Of a stretch of 64,000 nucleotides of DNA, positions 18,501 to 27,461 are shown in pieces. The notes under the pieces were generated by a model. That model saw only the letters and a list, made by a program, of their open reading frames with translations, was not told the origin of the DNA and made no database searches. Source of the DNA: Planctomycetes bacterium MalM25 (GTDB taxonomy: Bacteria; Planctomycetota; Planctomycetia; Pirellulales; Lacipirellulaceae); contig CP036424.1 in NCBI GenBank assembly GCA_007745835.1, forward strand, positions 1,387,001 to 1,451,000, read 5' to 3'. The first letter of the stretch is position 1, and every line of letters begins with the position of its first letter. The translations under genes and the position numbers were made by a program.

Positions 18501-19694
18501 TCAGCGGTCCATCACCGGCGGCAACAGCCGCGGGAAGCTCGGCACGCCCGTCGACGGGACTCCAGTCGATGGGGTGGCGAGCGTTGGGGCCGGAGCCACC
18601 GGCGGCGCGGGGGTCACGAACGTCGGCGCCGCCGAGGCGACTTGCGCCGGCTGGTAGGGCGTCGCGGGCGCCGGGGTGGCCGGAGCGATCGGCGTGGTCC
18701 GGTACGGCGCCGCCGCCACAGGCGTCGGGGCCGCGGTGGGCAGACCCGGCGCGGGCGACGGCGCGAGGCTCGCGTAAGGCTCCGCGAGGGTCGGTTGCGG
18801 GCCTTCGTCGGCGAGCGTCGGGGCCTCGACCGCTTCGGGCGTGAGCCGGGCCAAGGCCTCCTGGGCGGGGGCGAGCGTCGGCTCGAGGTTCACCGCCTCG
18901 CGGAATTGAGCGACCGCCTCGTCCGTCTTACCGCCGCGAGTGAGCAGCTGCCCCAGATTGTAGTGCGCGGTCGCGGGGCCGTAGGCGGTCTTCAGGTGAA
19001 CGAGCGCCTCGTCCGCTTGGTCAAGTTCCACCAGCACGGTCGCGATGTTGTTGCGATAGAGCGGCTTGTCGGGCCGCATCATGATCGCCTGACGCAGCAC
19101 GGCGGCCGACGGCTGCAGCTTGCCCTGGCGGGCGAGGCAGAGGCCCAGGTCGTTCACGGCGGCGGCGCTGGTCGGGTCGGCGCCGATCGCCTGGCGGTAG
19201 GTCCGCTCCGCCTCGGCGAGTTTGCCGGCCCGATCGAGTTCGTGCCCCCGACGACGCAGCGCCTTCGTATCGACCGGCTGGGGCGCGCTCGTCTGGGGTG
19301 TCGGCACGGGCGCGGCGGCCGTGGGCGCGACGCTGGCGATCGGCGTCGTCGGCACGGCGACGTGCGGCGAGAAGCCGCCCCACGCCTCGATGCTGGGGGC
19401 CCGACTCGGGCCCGGCGGCATCACGGGGCGGGCGGGCGCTTGCGGGGCCTGCGGTGGCTGGTAGGCCATCACGGCGGGAACACCACCTCCCGGAGCGGCG
19501 ACAACCTGTGGCGCCTGGGGCTGGTCGTCCCGGAACCATTTGGTGAGCCACCGCATGCCGCCGGACGATTCCCCCGCAGCTTGGGAGGACTCGGCACGCG
19601 GCAGCGAGTGGAGCATCGACGCCGGAGCGGCGTCGGCGGCGATCGGCGCGAGGCCGAGCGTGGCGGCCAAGGCGGCCTGGCGGTAGGTGCGCAC
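18501..19694 (-). CDS. Exported TPR protein, possibly TadD-like
   Basis: This 397-residue protein starts at a GTG (19694) and has a signal-like N-terminus (AALAATLGLAPIAADA). After a Pro/Ala/Gln-rich linker, residues about 145-285 hold three to four TPR units (GHELDRAGKLAEAERTYRQA, LGLCLARQGKLQPSAAVLRQ, NLGQLLTRGGKTDEAVAQFR). The C-terminal 110 residues are again Pro/Ala/Thr-rich. TPR proteins of this shape accompany Tad pili as TadD assembly factors. The tad genes begin 2 kb away, but no lipobox is visible here, so the TadD link is inference. It is followed on the same strand by the small exported gene at 19773-20312, which lies upstream in transcription order. Confidence 0.7.
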   Translation of the reverse strand: MRTYRQAALAATLGLAPIAADAAPASMLHSLPRAESSQAAGESSGGMRWLTKWFRDDQPQAPQVVAAPGGGVPAVMAYQPPQAPQAPARPVMPPGPSRAPSIEAWGGFSPHVAVPTTPIASVAPTAAAPVPTPQTSAPQPVDTKALRRRGHELDRAGKLAEAERTYRQAIGADPTSAAAVNDLGLCLARQGKLQPSAAVLRQAIMMRPDKPLYRNNIATVLVELDQADEALVHLKTAYGPATAHYNLGQLLTRGGKTDEAVAQFREAVNLEPTLAPAQEALARLTPEAVEAPTLADEGPQPTLAEPYASLAPSPAPGLPTAAPTPVAAAPYRTTPIAPATPAPATPYQPAQVASAAPTFVTPAPPVAPAPTLATPSTGVPSTGVPSFPRLLPPVMDR

Positions 19695-19772
19695 TGGAAA
19701 TCCCCCCCGGGAGCGTCGCCGGCCATGCGAGTGGGTCGGGCCGACGACGCCGTTGTGCGATGGCGTGATGGT

Positions 19773-20312
19773 TTACTCGGCTGGAATCGCCGGGCCCGAA
19801 CTGGCGGGCAGCGTCGGCGTCGGCATGTTCTCGCGGAACTGAGTGTTCACGAAGTCGACGGTCACCGCGGGGCGGCCGTCCGACAGGATGTGCGTCGGCT
19901 GCGCCGTGCCGCCGAAGCCCTCGTTCACCACCTGGGCGGCGAACGTGTTCGCGGTCTCTATCCGCTGCTGCGTGATGTCGTTGCTCAGCGCCCGTTCGAT
20001 GAACAGCTGGCGCTGCTCGGGCGGCGTTTGCGTGAGGATGTACTGCACGCGGAGCTCGCCCGAGCGGGTGAGTTTCGTACAGTCCTCGTTGAAGTGGTGG
20101 GTGCCCAGCAGGTTCTGCCGGCGCCAGCCGTTGCGGATCATGATCTCGAACGGCGCGGCCGCGTTGCGGCGGTCCTGCTGCACGTACTGAGCGGGCCAGA
20201 GGTTGTTCTCCTCACGGCGCTCTTCGAGGTAGCAGTACAGTCCGTCGAGCCAAAAGGCCTGGGCGGGGGCCGCCGCTGCGAGGGCGAGGGCCGCCATGAG
20301 GGTCCGCTTCAT
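19773..20312 (-). CDS. Small exported protein of unknown function
   Basis: This 179-residue protein has a clean signal peptide (MKRTLMAALALAAAAPAQA-F). The mature part has two cysteines (LYCYLEER and EDCTKLTRSG), many Arg/Gln/Asn residues and no recognised motif. Planctomycetes often carry such proteins near Tad loci, but this is only context. It lies about 80 nt upstream of the TPR gene on the same strand, so the two probably form a short operon. The ATG at 20312 is the natural start. I cannot suggest a function beyond envelope location. Confidence 0.6.
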   Translation of the reverse strand: MKRTLMAALALAAAAPAQAFWLDGLYCYLEERREENNLWPAQYVQQDRRNAAAPFEIMIRNGWRRQNLLGTHHFNEDCTKLTRSGELRVQYILTQTPPEQRQLFIERALSNDITQQRIETANTFAAQVVNEGFGGTAQPTHILSDGRPAVTVDFVNTQFRENMPTPTLPASSGPAIPAE

Positions 20313-20547
20313 CGTTCGCTCCGTCCCTGGAACACACGTCGGGCAGGGGAGAAGATTCCCCTGCGTAGGGATATCGACGCGTACGACCGGCGGCTGCGGA
20401 GCTTCGCGAACGACCCGATCGCCCTGTGCAGCTTGCCCAGCTTCGCCCGGTGCTAGCGGGTGACCGATCGTGGATTGGCGCCCGCTGGCGGCTTATGATG
20501 CGTCCGTGCTGGCGCCCGCCGGTTCTCGCTACGACCCGGGGACTCTC

Positions 20548-21567
20548 ATGATCCGATTGCGTTCGCTGCTGCTGATCGCCCTGACGGCGTCGCTCGCCCG
20601 AGCCCAATCGGACCCCGGACTGTTCGATCAGGTGATCGACACCCCGCCCGCTACCGAACCGGCGGAAGTCACGACCTCCAACACGCAGCTGAACGTCTAC
20701 GCGGGCGCCCGGTTGCCTTGGAGATTCACGGCGGGTCGAGAAGACGGTTCGAGCGAGAACCTCGAGATCAACCTGCTCGGTGGGCAGGCGACCATGAACC
20801 CGCGCGCCTATGCGGGCGTCACCTTCAACGTGTACGAAGGCCAAATCGGCGGCGCGGTCGCCTGGGAGGGAAGCACCTACAACATCCTGGGCGGCACGGT
20901 CCTGAGCCAGTTCAACGCGGAGGAGGGGAGCACGGTCAACATCTCGGGCGGAGAGGTCACGCCCGACTTCCGCGCGGTAGGAGGCACGGTGAACATCTCG
21001 GGAGGCGAGGTCGGCCGTCTGTTCAACACCTTCTCGGGCAGCGTGGTGAACATCACGGGAGGCTCCGTTGGCCATTCATTCCAAGCGTACCGGGGCGGGC
21101 GTGTGCGCATCGCCGGCGGCGAGGTCGGCTCCAACTTCCAAGCCCGTTCGGGCAGCTTGGTCACCATGACCGGCGGCTCCCTCGGCCCCGGTCTGACGAT
21201 CGGTGGCAGCGATGCCGTGGTGACCGTGAGCGGCGGATCGTTGAGCGACAACGCGGTGGTCTACCCTAACGCGGAGCTGCACCTCATCGGCGATGAGTTC
21301 CGGCTCGACGGTGTCCTGATGCCGGGCCTGCAAGAGCCCGGCGACAGCGTGCTGGTGACCGACAGGCAACGCCGGGTGCTCACGGGGGAGTTGACCGACG
21401 GAAACGGGGTCCGGTTTGTGCTCGACGATGTCTTCCAAACCGGCCGGCCCTGGTTTCATCCCCGCGCGATCGTCCGGCTGACCGTCGGTCTGCCCGTGCC
21501 CGAACCGAGCGCGGCGTGGCTGCTAGCGGTCGGGCTGCTGCCCCTCGCCGTGCGCCGGCGTCACTGA
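20548..21567 (+). CDS. PEP-CTERM protein with 20-residue beta-solenoid repeats
   Basis: From the ATG at 20548 this is 339 residues; an upstream start at 20470 would precede the signal peptide (LRSLLLIALTASLARA). Residues about 95-235 contain seven or so repeats of roughly 20 residues around the core VNISGGEVG..F.A..G, a pattern expected for a right-handed beta-solenoid as in autotransporter-like or pectate-lyase-like surface proteins. The protein ends VPEPSAAWLLAVGLLPL plus AVRRRH, a PEP-CTERM tail. Its stop overlaps the stop of tadC by 7 bp in convergent orientation. It is likely a surface or matrix protein; no enzymatic motif is visible. Confidence 0.75.
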   Translation: MIRLRSLLLIALTASLARAQSDPGLFDQVIDTPPATEPAEVTTSNTQLNVYAGARLPWRFTAGREDGSSENLEINLLGGQATMNPRAYAGVTFNVYEGQIGGAVAWEGSTYNILGGTVLSQFNAEEGSTVNISGGEVTPDFRAVGGTVNISGGEVGRLFNTFSGSVVNITGGSVGHSFQAYRGGRVRIAGGEVGSNFQARSGSLVTMTGGSLGPGLTIGGSDAVVTVSGGSLSDNAVVYPNAELHLIGDEFRLDGVLMPGLQEPGDSVLVTDRQRRVLTGELTDGNGVRFVLDDVFQTGRPWFHPRAIVRLTVGLPVPEPSAAWLLAVGLLPLAVRRRH

Positions 21568-22526
21568 CCGGCCATCGCCGGGAACATCTCGTTGATCATC
21601 GTGATGGCGGCCGGGCCGACCAGCACCACGAAGATCGCTGGGAAGATGAAAATGACCAGCGGGAAGATCAGCTTCACCGCGGTCTTGGCCGCCTTCTCCT
21701 CGGCCATCTGGCTGCGGCGGGTCCGCATCGAGTCGCTTTGCACTCGGAGCGCTTGAGCGACGCTCGAGCCGAACTTGTCGGCCTGGATGAGGATCGCCGC
21801 GAGGGCCTTGAGGTCGTCGACGCCGGTGCGGGCGCCCAGCTCGGAGAGCACGTCGTTACGCGGGGATCCCATCTGCAGCTGCAGGTTGCACAGGGCGAAC
21901 TCCTCGGCGAGGACGCCGTAGGTCCCTTTCATCTCTTCGGCGACCTTGCGCATCGCCTGGTCGAGACCGAGGCCCGCTTCGACGCAGACGACCATCAGGT
22001 CGAGCGCGTCGGGCAAGCCGTAGAAGATGTTGTCCTGGCGGGACTTCTTCATGAACCAGATCGCCACGTCCGGCAGGAAGAACATCACTCCCGCCACGGC
22101 GACGGTGATGATCATAGCGTCCTGCGTGAGCCCCTTCGTAAAGTACGCGCCGCCTCCGCCGGCTAGGAAGCCGATGATCAGGCAGAGGAACTTGGCGCCC
22201 AGGAAGATGCTGATCGCGCTCTCGTTGCGGAAGCCGGCGTGCTGCAGGCGTTCCTTGAGCTTGCCGGTCTCTTCCTCGGTCTTCGGCTGCAGCGGCGCCG
22301 CCAGGGCGGGGGTGGCCTGCTGAATCAGCTTGGCCATCTTATCGTTTTGTTTCTTCACGAGGGCGTCGCCCGGACCGGCGCCCCGGATCCCGTCGAGACG
22401 CTCCTCGGCCCGTTGGCTGCCGTTGCCGCCGAAGAACTCCAGCGCGAACCACATCGCCGCCACGACCCCGCCGAAAACGGCGAGTTTGACCATCAGCGCG
22501 GTGGAGATCAGTGCGGCGAGGATCAT
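21561..22526 (-). CDS. tadC: Tad pilus inner-membrane platform protein TadC (T2SSF family)
   Basis: This is 321 residues from the ATG at 22526; a TTG at 22574 would extend it without adding recognisable sequence. It has an N-terminal membrane helix (ILAALISTALMVKLAVFGG), a pair of helices near residue 120-165, then a type II secretion F domain with LPDALDLMVVCVEAGLGLDQAM and two C-terminal membrane helices (LIFPLVIFIFPAIFVVLVG). Together with TadB it forms the platform on which the TadA ATPase drives Flp pilus assembly. It follows tadB by about 60 nt and is the last gene of the tadA-tadB-tadC run. Confidence 0.88.
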   Translation of the reverse strand: MILAALISTALMVKLAVFGGVVAAMWFALEFFGGNGSQRAEERLDGIRGAGPGDALVKKQNDKMAKLIQQATPALAAPLQPKTEEETGKLKERLQHAGFRNESAISIFLGAKFLCLIIGFLAGGGGAYFTKGLTQDAMIITVAVAGVMFFLPDVAIWFMKKSRQDNIFYGLPDALDLMVVCVEAGLGLDQAMRKVAEEMKGTYGVLAEEFALCNLQLQMGSPRNDVLSELGARTGVDDLKALAAILIQADKFGSSVAQALRVQSDSMRTRRSQMAEEKAAKTAVKLIFPLVIFIFPAIFVVLVGPAAITMINEMFPAMAGQ

Positions 22527-22584
22527 GGGAGTAGCGAGTTGCGAGGGTTGATTGGGTAGAAGCCGGTACGGCAAACGCGGTCCG

Positions 22585-23556
22585 CTAGATCCGGATGTTG
22601 ATGATCTTCTGAATCACCACGGCGCCCAGCAGCTGCATGACGATGCCGCCGATCAGCATCTTCTTGCCCAGGTCGTCGGTGAACAGCAGCATCAGGTAGT
22701 CGGGGTTCATCCGGTACACCGCGGCGAACAGCACCGGGGGGAGCGCCAGCAGCACGATGCCGGACAAGCGGCCTTCGCCCGTGAGCGCCTGGACCTGTCC
22801 CCAGATCTTGAAACGCTCGCGGATGAGGCGACCGATCTTGTCGAGGATCTCCGCCAGGTCGCCGCCCGTCTGCCGCTGCAGGATGACGGCGGTCGCGAAG
22901 AACTTGAGGTCGAGGTTCGGCACCCGCTCGCAGAGGTTGTCCAAGGCCTCTTCGATCGCCATGCCGAGGTTCTGCTCCTCGAACGTGCGGGCGAACTCTT
23001 GGCTAATGGGGGGCGACATCTCGGCGCCCACCAGGTTCATCCCGGCGCCCAGCGAGTGGCCGGCCCGCAGCGCGCGGGCGACCAGTTCGAGCGCCTCAGG
23101 CAGCTGGGCCGCGAATTGCTTCATGCGGCGTTTCCGCTTCATGATGAGCCACGCGAAGGGCAGCAGCACGAAGGCGATCGCACAGATCGGGGCGAACTTG
23201 GCCGGGAGGCCCAGCAGCGTCGGCCCGAAGAAACCGACCATCGCCGCGGCGGCGCAAGCCAGCAGGAATTGGCTGACCGTGAACGACACGTCCGCCTGAG
23301 CGAACAGACGCTCCAGGTTCAGGTGGTTGGCGATCGCCTGCTCGATCGATCCGGCGCCCTTGTTCCAAGACTCGGCGAGCAGGTCGTTGTCGGTCGGGTT
23401 CTTATCGCCGTCTCGCCCTTTCGACTTGCCCGAAGTGAGCGCGCTGAGGCGATCCTCGACCTCGGCCTCCTTGTCGCCGCCCCACAGCATGGCGACCGCC
23501 ATCACCAGGCCGGTGACGCCGCCGAAGACCAGGAGCGTGATGATCAGGGGGGACAT
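22585..23556 (-). CDS. tadB: Tad pilus inner-membrane platform protein TadB (T2SSF family)
   Basis: This 323-residue protein has an N-terminal membrane helix (LIITLLVFGGVTGLVMAVAM), a double helix at about 90-135, and a T2SSF domain with LPEALELVARALRAGHSLG, VGAEMSPPISQEFARTFEE and FFATAVILQRQTGGDLAEIL, the hallmark TadB pattern. C-terminal helices follow (GIVLLALPPVLFAAVY, IGGIVMQLLGAVVI). It partners with TadC as the pilus assembly platform. The ATG at 23556 is clear. A 127-nt spacer rich in hairpins separates it from tadA upstream. Confidence 0.9.
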   Translation of the reverse strand: MSPLIITLLVFGGVTGLVMAVAMLWGGDKEAEVEDRLSALTSGKSKGRDGDKNPTDNDLLAESWNKGAGSIEQAIANHLNLERLFAQADVSFTVSQFLLACAAAAMVGFFGPTLLGLPAKFAPICAIAFVLLPFAWLIMKRKRRMKQFAAQLPEALELVARALRAGHSLGAGMNLVGAEMSPPISQEFARTFEEQNLGMAIEEALDNLCERVPNLDLKFFATAVILQRQTGGDLAEILDKIGRLIRERFKIWGQVQALTGEGRLSGIVLLALPPVLFAAVYRMNPDYLMLLFTDDLGKKMLIGGIVMQLLGAVVIQKIINIRI

Positions 23557-23587
23557 GGGAACTACTTAGTGAGTGGTCGATCGTGTC

Positions 23588-23671
23588 CCCTCCCCCTTCG
23601 GGGGAGGGCTAGGGCGGGGGTGAAGCGGGTACCCGGGGCGCCCCCACCCCCGATCCTCTCACGCAGGGAGA
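23588..23671. repeat. Cluster of three GC-rich hairpins between tadA and tadB
   Basis: CCCTCCCCC (23588-23596) pairs with GGGGGAGGG (23600-23608) around TTC. CGGGGGTG near 23615 pairs with CACCCCCG near 23645. CCTCTC near 23656 pairs with GAGAGG after it. The cluster fills the spacer within the pilus operon and looks like a dispersed intergenic repeat. It could attenuate transcription from tadA into tadB. Confidence 0.5.
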
Positions 23672-23683
23672 GGAAATCTTGTC

Positions 23684-25009
23684 TCAGTCCTGCATCATGA
23701 CGCGCTCGCGGAACGTGCTCGCGGGCAGGCGGATGCCCGCCGACTCCAAGCGGTCCATGAACGAGGGACGGATTCCGGTCGAGATGAAACGCCCGATCGC
23801 TTTGCCGTTCTGATCGACGCCGGTCTTCTCGAACCGGAAGATGTCCTGCATCACGATCGTGTCTTGCTCCATGCCCAACACCTCGGTGATGTGGGTGGTC
23901 TTTCGCGGCCCACCCTGCAGGCGGTTGGCCTGGACGATGATGTCGATGGCGCTGGCGATCTGAGTCCGCATCGCCTTCATGGGCATCTCGAAGCCCGCCA
24001 TCATGATCATCGTCTCGACGCGCGCGATCGCGTCGCGAGGCGTGTTGGCGTGGCAGGTGGTGAGCGAGCCGTCGTGGCCCGTGTTCATCGCCTGCAGCAT
24101 GTCGAGCGTCTCGGCGCCGCGGCACTCACCAATGATGATCCGGTCGGGACGCATACGCAGCGAGTTCTTCACCAGGTCGGTCGCGCTGATGCGGCCCTTG
24201 CCCTCGATGTTCGGCGGGCGGGTCTCCAGCCGGACGACGTGGTCCTGCTGCAGCTGGAGCTCGGCCGCGTCCTCGATCGTGACGATGCGGTCCTCGTTGC
24301 TGATGAAGCTCGACAGCGTGTTCAAGAGAGTCGTCTTACCCGAGCCCGTACCGCCCGAGATCAGGATGTTCAGCTTCGCCTTCATGGCCGCTTCGAGCAG
24401 CATGACCATCTCGGGCGTGAGCGATTTGTAGTTGAGCAGGTCCTCGAGCTTCAGCGGGTTGGAGCCGAAGCGCCGGATCGTGACCGACGGCCCGTCGAGG
24501 GCCAGCGGCGGGATGATCGCGTTGACACGCGAGCCGTCCTCGAGGCGGGCGTCGACCATCGGGCAGACCTCGTCGACCCGGCGGCCGACGCGCGACACGA
24601 TGCGGTCGATGATCTGCATCAGGTGCTTGTTGTCGCGGAACGTGCACTGCGACTTCACGAGCTTGCCGCTCTTTTCAACGAACACGTCCTTCGGCCCGTT
24701 GACCATGATTTCGCTGATCGATGGGTCCTTCAGCAGCATCTCCATCGGGCCGAGGCCGAAGGTCTCATCCAGGACCTCGTCGACCAGGCGGTCGCGCTCG
24801 TTCCGGTTGAGCAGCGTCTCCTCGGTGTCGCACAGGTGCTCGACGACTAGGCGGATCTCCCGGCGCAGAACCTCTCCCTCCAGCTCGCCGATGCGCGATA
24901 AGTCGAGCTTATCGACCAGCTTCGAGTGGATGCGGCGTTTCAGGTTCTCGAACTCGGCCTCTTTGTCCTGCGAGGCGGCGGACGAGGTGGGGGTGCTGAG
25001 CTTCGTCAT
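23684..25009 (-). CDS. tadA: Tad pilus assembly ATPase TadA/CpaF
   Basis: This is 441 residues from the ATG at 25009; a longer frame to 25096 lacks family-like sequence. The N-terminal helical domain (EFENLKRRIHSKLVDKLDL) and PMEMLLKDPSISEIMVNGP are typical of CpaF. The ATPase core has Walker A SGGTGSGKTTLLNTL, an Asp box VTIEDAAELQL, Walker B region RPDRIIIGECRGAETLDML and the His box TGHDGSLTTCHANTPRDA. It powers Flp pilus extension (and possibly retraction) at the inner membrane with TadB and TadC. It heads the minus-strand tad run and is divergent from the rest of the pilus genes at 27.8-33.4 kb. Confidence 0.95.
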   Translation of the reverse strand: MTKLSTPTSSAASQDKEAEFENLKRRIHSKLVDKLDLSRIGELEGEVLRREIRLVVEHLCDTEETLLNRNERDRLVDEVLDETFGLGPMEMLLKDPSISEIMVNGPKDVFVEKSGKLVKSQCTFRDNKHLMQIIDRIVSRVGRRVDEVCPMVDARLEDGSRVNAIIPPLALDGPSVTIRRFGSNPLKLEDLLNYKSLTPEMVMLLEAAMKAKLNILISGGTGSGKTTLLNTLSSFISNEDRIVTIEDAAELQLQQDHVVRLETRPPNIEGKGRISATDLVKNSLRMRPDRIIIGECRGAETLDMLQAMNTGHDGSLTTCHANTPRDAIARVETMIMMAGFEMPMKAMRTQIASAIDIIVQANRLQGGPRKTTHITEVLGMEQDTIVMQDIFRFEKTGVDQNGKAIGRFISTGIRPSFMDRLESAGIRLPASTFRERVMMQD

Positions 25010-25234
25010 GTCGGTCAGTCGAGCGTGTGAGCGGGGTGTCCCAGCGGCGCCCGCGCAATGCGGGCCCGCGAAAAGGTAGCTCACGCCACGGCGCACAAAC
25101 GGGTGACTACTAGCAGGGGGCCGGTTTTAGCCGGGCCAGCCGGCAGGATTCCTACAGACGGAACTCGATCGGCCCATAACCGTGGCGTGGCATGTCGATA
25201 GGCAGAACGCGTGATGACCCGCACCCCGCGGACC
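25010..25234. other. Intergenic region upstream of tadA
   Basis: This 225-bp region lies between the tadA start and the DUF362 gene stop. It should hold the tadA promoter, but I see no convincing hexamer pair or palindrome. Confidence 0.3.
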
Positions 25235-26257
25235 TCACGTCACCAACTCGCCGCCCTGCGCCCGCAGCTTCTGCAGGAAGGGCTGGTCGATCACGTGGAA
25301 CGGATCGACCAGCGGGCGCCACGCTTCCCCGCGTTGGTCGATGCGGTTCTCGGCGATCGGGCCCAGTCGACGGGAGGCGAGCGCCAGGTAGCCGATCCGC
25401 TCCGGCACGAGGCCCATGATCCGAGCCACGGTCGCGTCGAGCGCCGGGAGGCTCGTGCCGACGGCAACCAGGCCCATGTGCTTCGCGCTGCCGAGGATCG
25501 GGCCGTCTCCCTCCATGCAGTCGATCCCGTCGACGATGCCGATCACGCGGGGGAGCGTCTGGTTGATGTCAGCGACCGTTTGCGGGATGCCGTTGTGATG
25601 AAGCACGTTCTTCGGCCAGCCGTACTTGATGCCCGGGATCACGCCGTACAGGTTCTTCATTGCCGCGGTGACGCCGACCCAGTGGTGGGTCTTCATCTTC
25701 GGCATGCTGACGACCAGATCGGCCGACACGACGCTCTCCGGCAGGTACAGGCCGCGGAGTTTGCTGTGCCGCCCCCGGTTGCGGCGCCACGCGACGCGTT
25801 GGTAGTTGAGGTCGGCGAAGCCGAGTCCGCCGTCGTCGAGCGCCTCGCCGACGCCCGACTCGATCAACGCGACCTCGGTGTCGCGGACGTGGCCGGGCCC
25901 CTCGCCGACGGTCACCTCGGCGCCCCAGGTCCGGAAGACCTCGGCCGCCGCGACGACCATCGCCGGGTGGGTGGTCATGTGCGGGATGGCGCGGGAGGGC
26001 TCGACCAGGTTCGGCTTGAGCAGCACCCGCTTGCCGGCGAGTGCGGGGCCATCGAGGCCGCAATCCGAGAGGCCGTCGCGGATCGTCGCGACGAGCGAGC
26101 CGTCGTACCGCTGGTTCTTCGCCACGAAGACCGACGCCCGCGAGCCAGGCCACGCCTTCGCGGCGGAAGCGGTCAGCAGGCCGGCGGCGGCCAGCCCGCC
26201 CGCGGCGAGCACGCTCCGGCGGCTGATCGCTTCGTTGGGTTGCGTCTTCGGGTTCAT
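25235..26257 (-). CDS. DUF362-domain protein with Tat signal
   Basis: This is 340 residues from the ATG at 26257. The N-terminus SRRSVLAAGGLAAAGLLTASA has the twin-arginine pattern for folded export. The body matches DUF362: KRVLLKPNLVEPSRAIPHMT, TVGEGPGHVRDTEVALIESG, DLVVSMPKMKTHHWVGVTAA, MKNLYGVIPGIKYGWPKN and VDGIDCMEGDGPILGSAKHM. DUF362 proteins often accompany iron-sulfur or redox functions, but no catalytic role is established. Its ATG overlaps the stop of the upstream gene by 4 nt, so the two are translationally coupled. The Cys-poor sequence here lacks the ferredoxin domain found in some relatives. Confidence 0.85.
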   Translation of the reverse strand: MNPKTQPNEAISRRSVLAAGGLAAAGLLTASAAKAWPGSRASVFVAKNQRYDGSLVATIRDGLSDCGLDGPALAGKRVLLKPNLVEPSRAIPHMTTHPAMVVAAAEVFRTWGAEVTVGEGPGHVRDTEVALIESGVGEALDDGGLGFADLNYQRVAWRRNRGRHSKLRGLYLPESVVSADLVVSMPKMKTHHWVGVTAAMKNLYGVIPGIKYGWPKNVLHHNGIPQTVADINQTLPRVIGIVDGIDCMEGDGPILGSAKHMGLVAVGTSLPALDATVARIMGLVPERIGYLALASRRLGPIAENRIDQRGEAWRPLVDPFHVIDQPFLQKLRAQGGELVT

Positions 26258-27111
26258 GCTCGCAGCTCCTGCCCCGCCAGGGCGTAAAGCGCGGTCTTGT
26301 GGAGAGATGCCGACTTCTCCACTCGTGCCCAAGCTCGATCGAAATCCCGGCGCAGCGGCTCGTCGATGCGGCCGTGGGTGGCCAAGCCCCTCACGGCCCA
26401 AGCGAGCGACGCGACGCCGGTCGGTTCCTCAATGGCACGTCGGAGGTAATCGAGCGTGGCGTCGAGCCGCGGGTGCTCGATCTCTTCTCCGGCCAACGCC
26501 CAAGCGGCGACGCCGCTCGAGTGGACGTGCTGCAGCAGCTCCTGGCCGAAGACGGTCGTGTTGCCGTAGTTGGCTCCGCCCGAGGGCATCAATCGATCGA
26601 CGAGCAACCGGACCGCTTCACCGCGGCGGGGGTGGCTGGCGTGTCCACAGGCGCGGAGGGCGACCGAGTAGAAGGCGGTTGGCTCCAGCCACGAGTGCGT
26701 CGCGGGCGCCCACGACCAGCCTTCGATCGTGGTGTCGTGACCGAAGATCGGGTCGCGCGGGATCGTGGTCGGCTCCTGTCCGAGCGCCCAAGCAGCGGCG
26801 CGGGCGATTCGCTCGGCGTAGCGTTCGGCGTCGACTCCCTGCCAGGCGAGCATCGCGAGGGCGGTCGGCCACGCCGGATCGTCCTCGCTGGCGGTCACGC
26901 CGACCGAGCCGGCGCGGGTCTGGCGATCGACGAGCCACTCGGCGGCGAGCTCGGCTTCCTTGTCCCGCCCGGCCCGCGATAGTGCGATGGCGGCGTTGGC
27001 GATCGGCTCGCTGGCGGCCTCGCCGTCGGGGTGGTAGCCGCCGACCGGCGCAGCGGCGAGCCGATCGATCGCGGCGGCGAGCGTGTCGGTGGCAGGCGAC
27101 GTGGCGGGCAT
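26254..27111 (-). CDS. Squalene-cyclase-fold (alpha/alpha toroid) protein
   Basis: This is a 285-residue soluble protein. Repeating helical units with W-L and A-L-A patterns (ELAAEWLVDRQTRAGSVGV, PAWPTALAMLAWQGVD, HSSGVAAWALAGEE, GVASLAWAVRGLATHGR) fit the alpha/alpha toroid of prenyltransferase/squalene oxidase repeat proteins. The DXDD motif of true cyclases is not visible, so it is probably not a terpene cyclase. It is the first gene of a two-gene unit with the DUF362 gene (4-nt overlap). The pair is inserted between the two halves of the Tad pilus locus. Function unknown; the fold call is inference from repeats. Confidence 0.65.
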   Translation of the reverse strand: MPATSPATDTLAAAIDRLAAAPVGGYHPDGEAASEPIANAAIALSRAGRDKEAELAAEWLVDRQTRAGSVGVTASEDDPAWPTALAMLAWQGVDAERYAERIARAAAWALGQEPTTIPRDPIFGHDTTIEGWSWAPATHSWLEPTAFYSVALRACGHASHPRRGEAVRLLVDRLMPSGGANYGNTTVFGQELLQHVHSSGVAAWALAGEEIEHPRLDATLDYLRRAIEEPTGVASLAWAVRGLATHGRIDEPLRRDFDRAWARVEKSASLHKTALYALAGQELRA

Positions 27112-27461
27112 GGCCGGCTGAATGCGAGGGGGAGGGGGGAGTTACCGCCGCAAGTCTCACCCGCCGCCAACCCCGCCGCGGCCTGACCGGCCTTAGAAGG
27201 AGAGAGAAGGGGAGGGCGTCCCGCCGACTCGGCCAAACAACGGGGCTGAGACGGCCCCGCAAAAAAAACTCAAGTCTTGTTTGACCCGGCCGGAACGTGA
27301 CATAGGTTTCCAGTGAACCCGGAGGGAGGCCGACAGCGGCGACCCACCGGACCTCCTCCCAAGACTTATCCCACCTTGCTCACACCTGAGCCAACCAGCC
27401 CGCTCGGCGAAGCGTTCGCCGCCCGCGGGAAAGCTGAACCAAGAGTCCGTCGCGTACTTGT
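27112..27461. other. Long leader region upstream of the flp riboswitch
   Basis: This 350-bp non-coding stretch contains a TTGACC (27281-27286) followed after 16 nt by TAGGTT (27303-27308), a weak promoter candidate for the flp transcript. It would give a leader of about 480 nt that contains the riboswitch. The A-run at 27261-27268 follows GGGGC/GCCCC, but with A rather than T it is not a plus-strand terminator. Confidence 0.3.

Noticed and set aside
27241-27270. Terminator at GGGGC-GCCCC followed by an A-run
   Set aside because: On the plus strand the run is A, not T. On the minus strand the T-run precedes the hairpin. Neither fits an intrinsic terminator.
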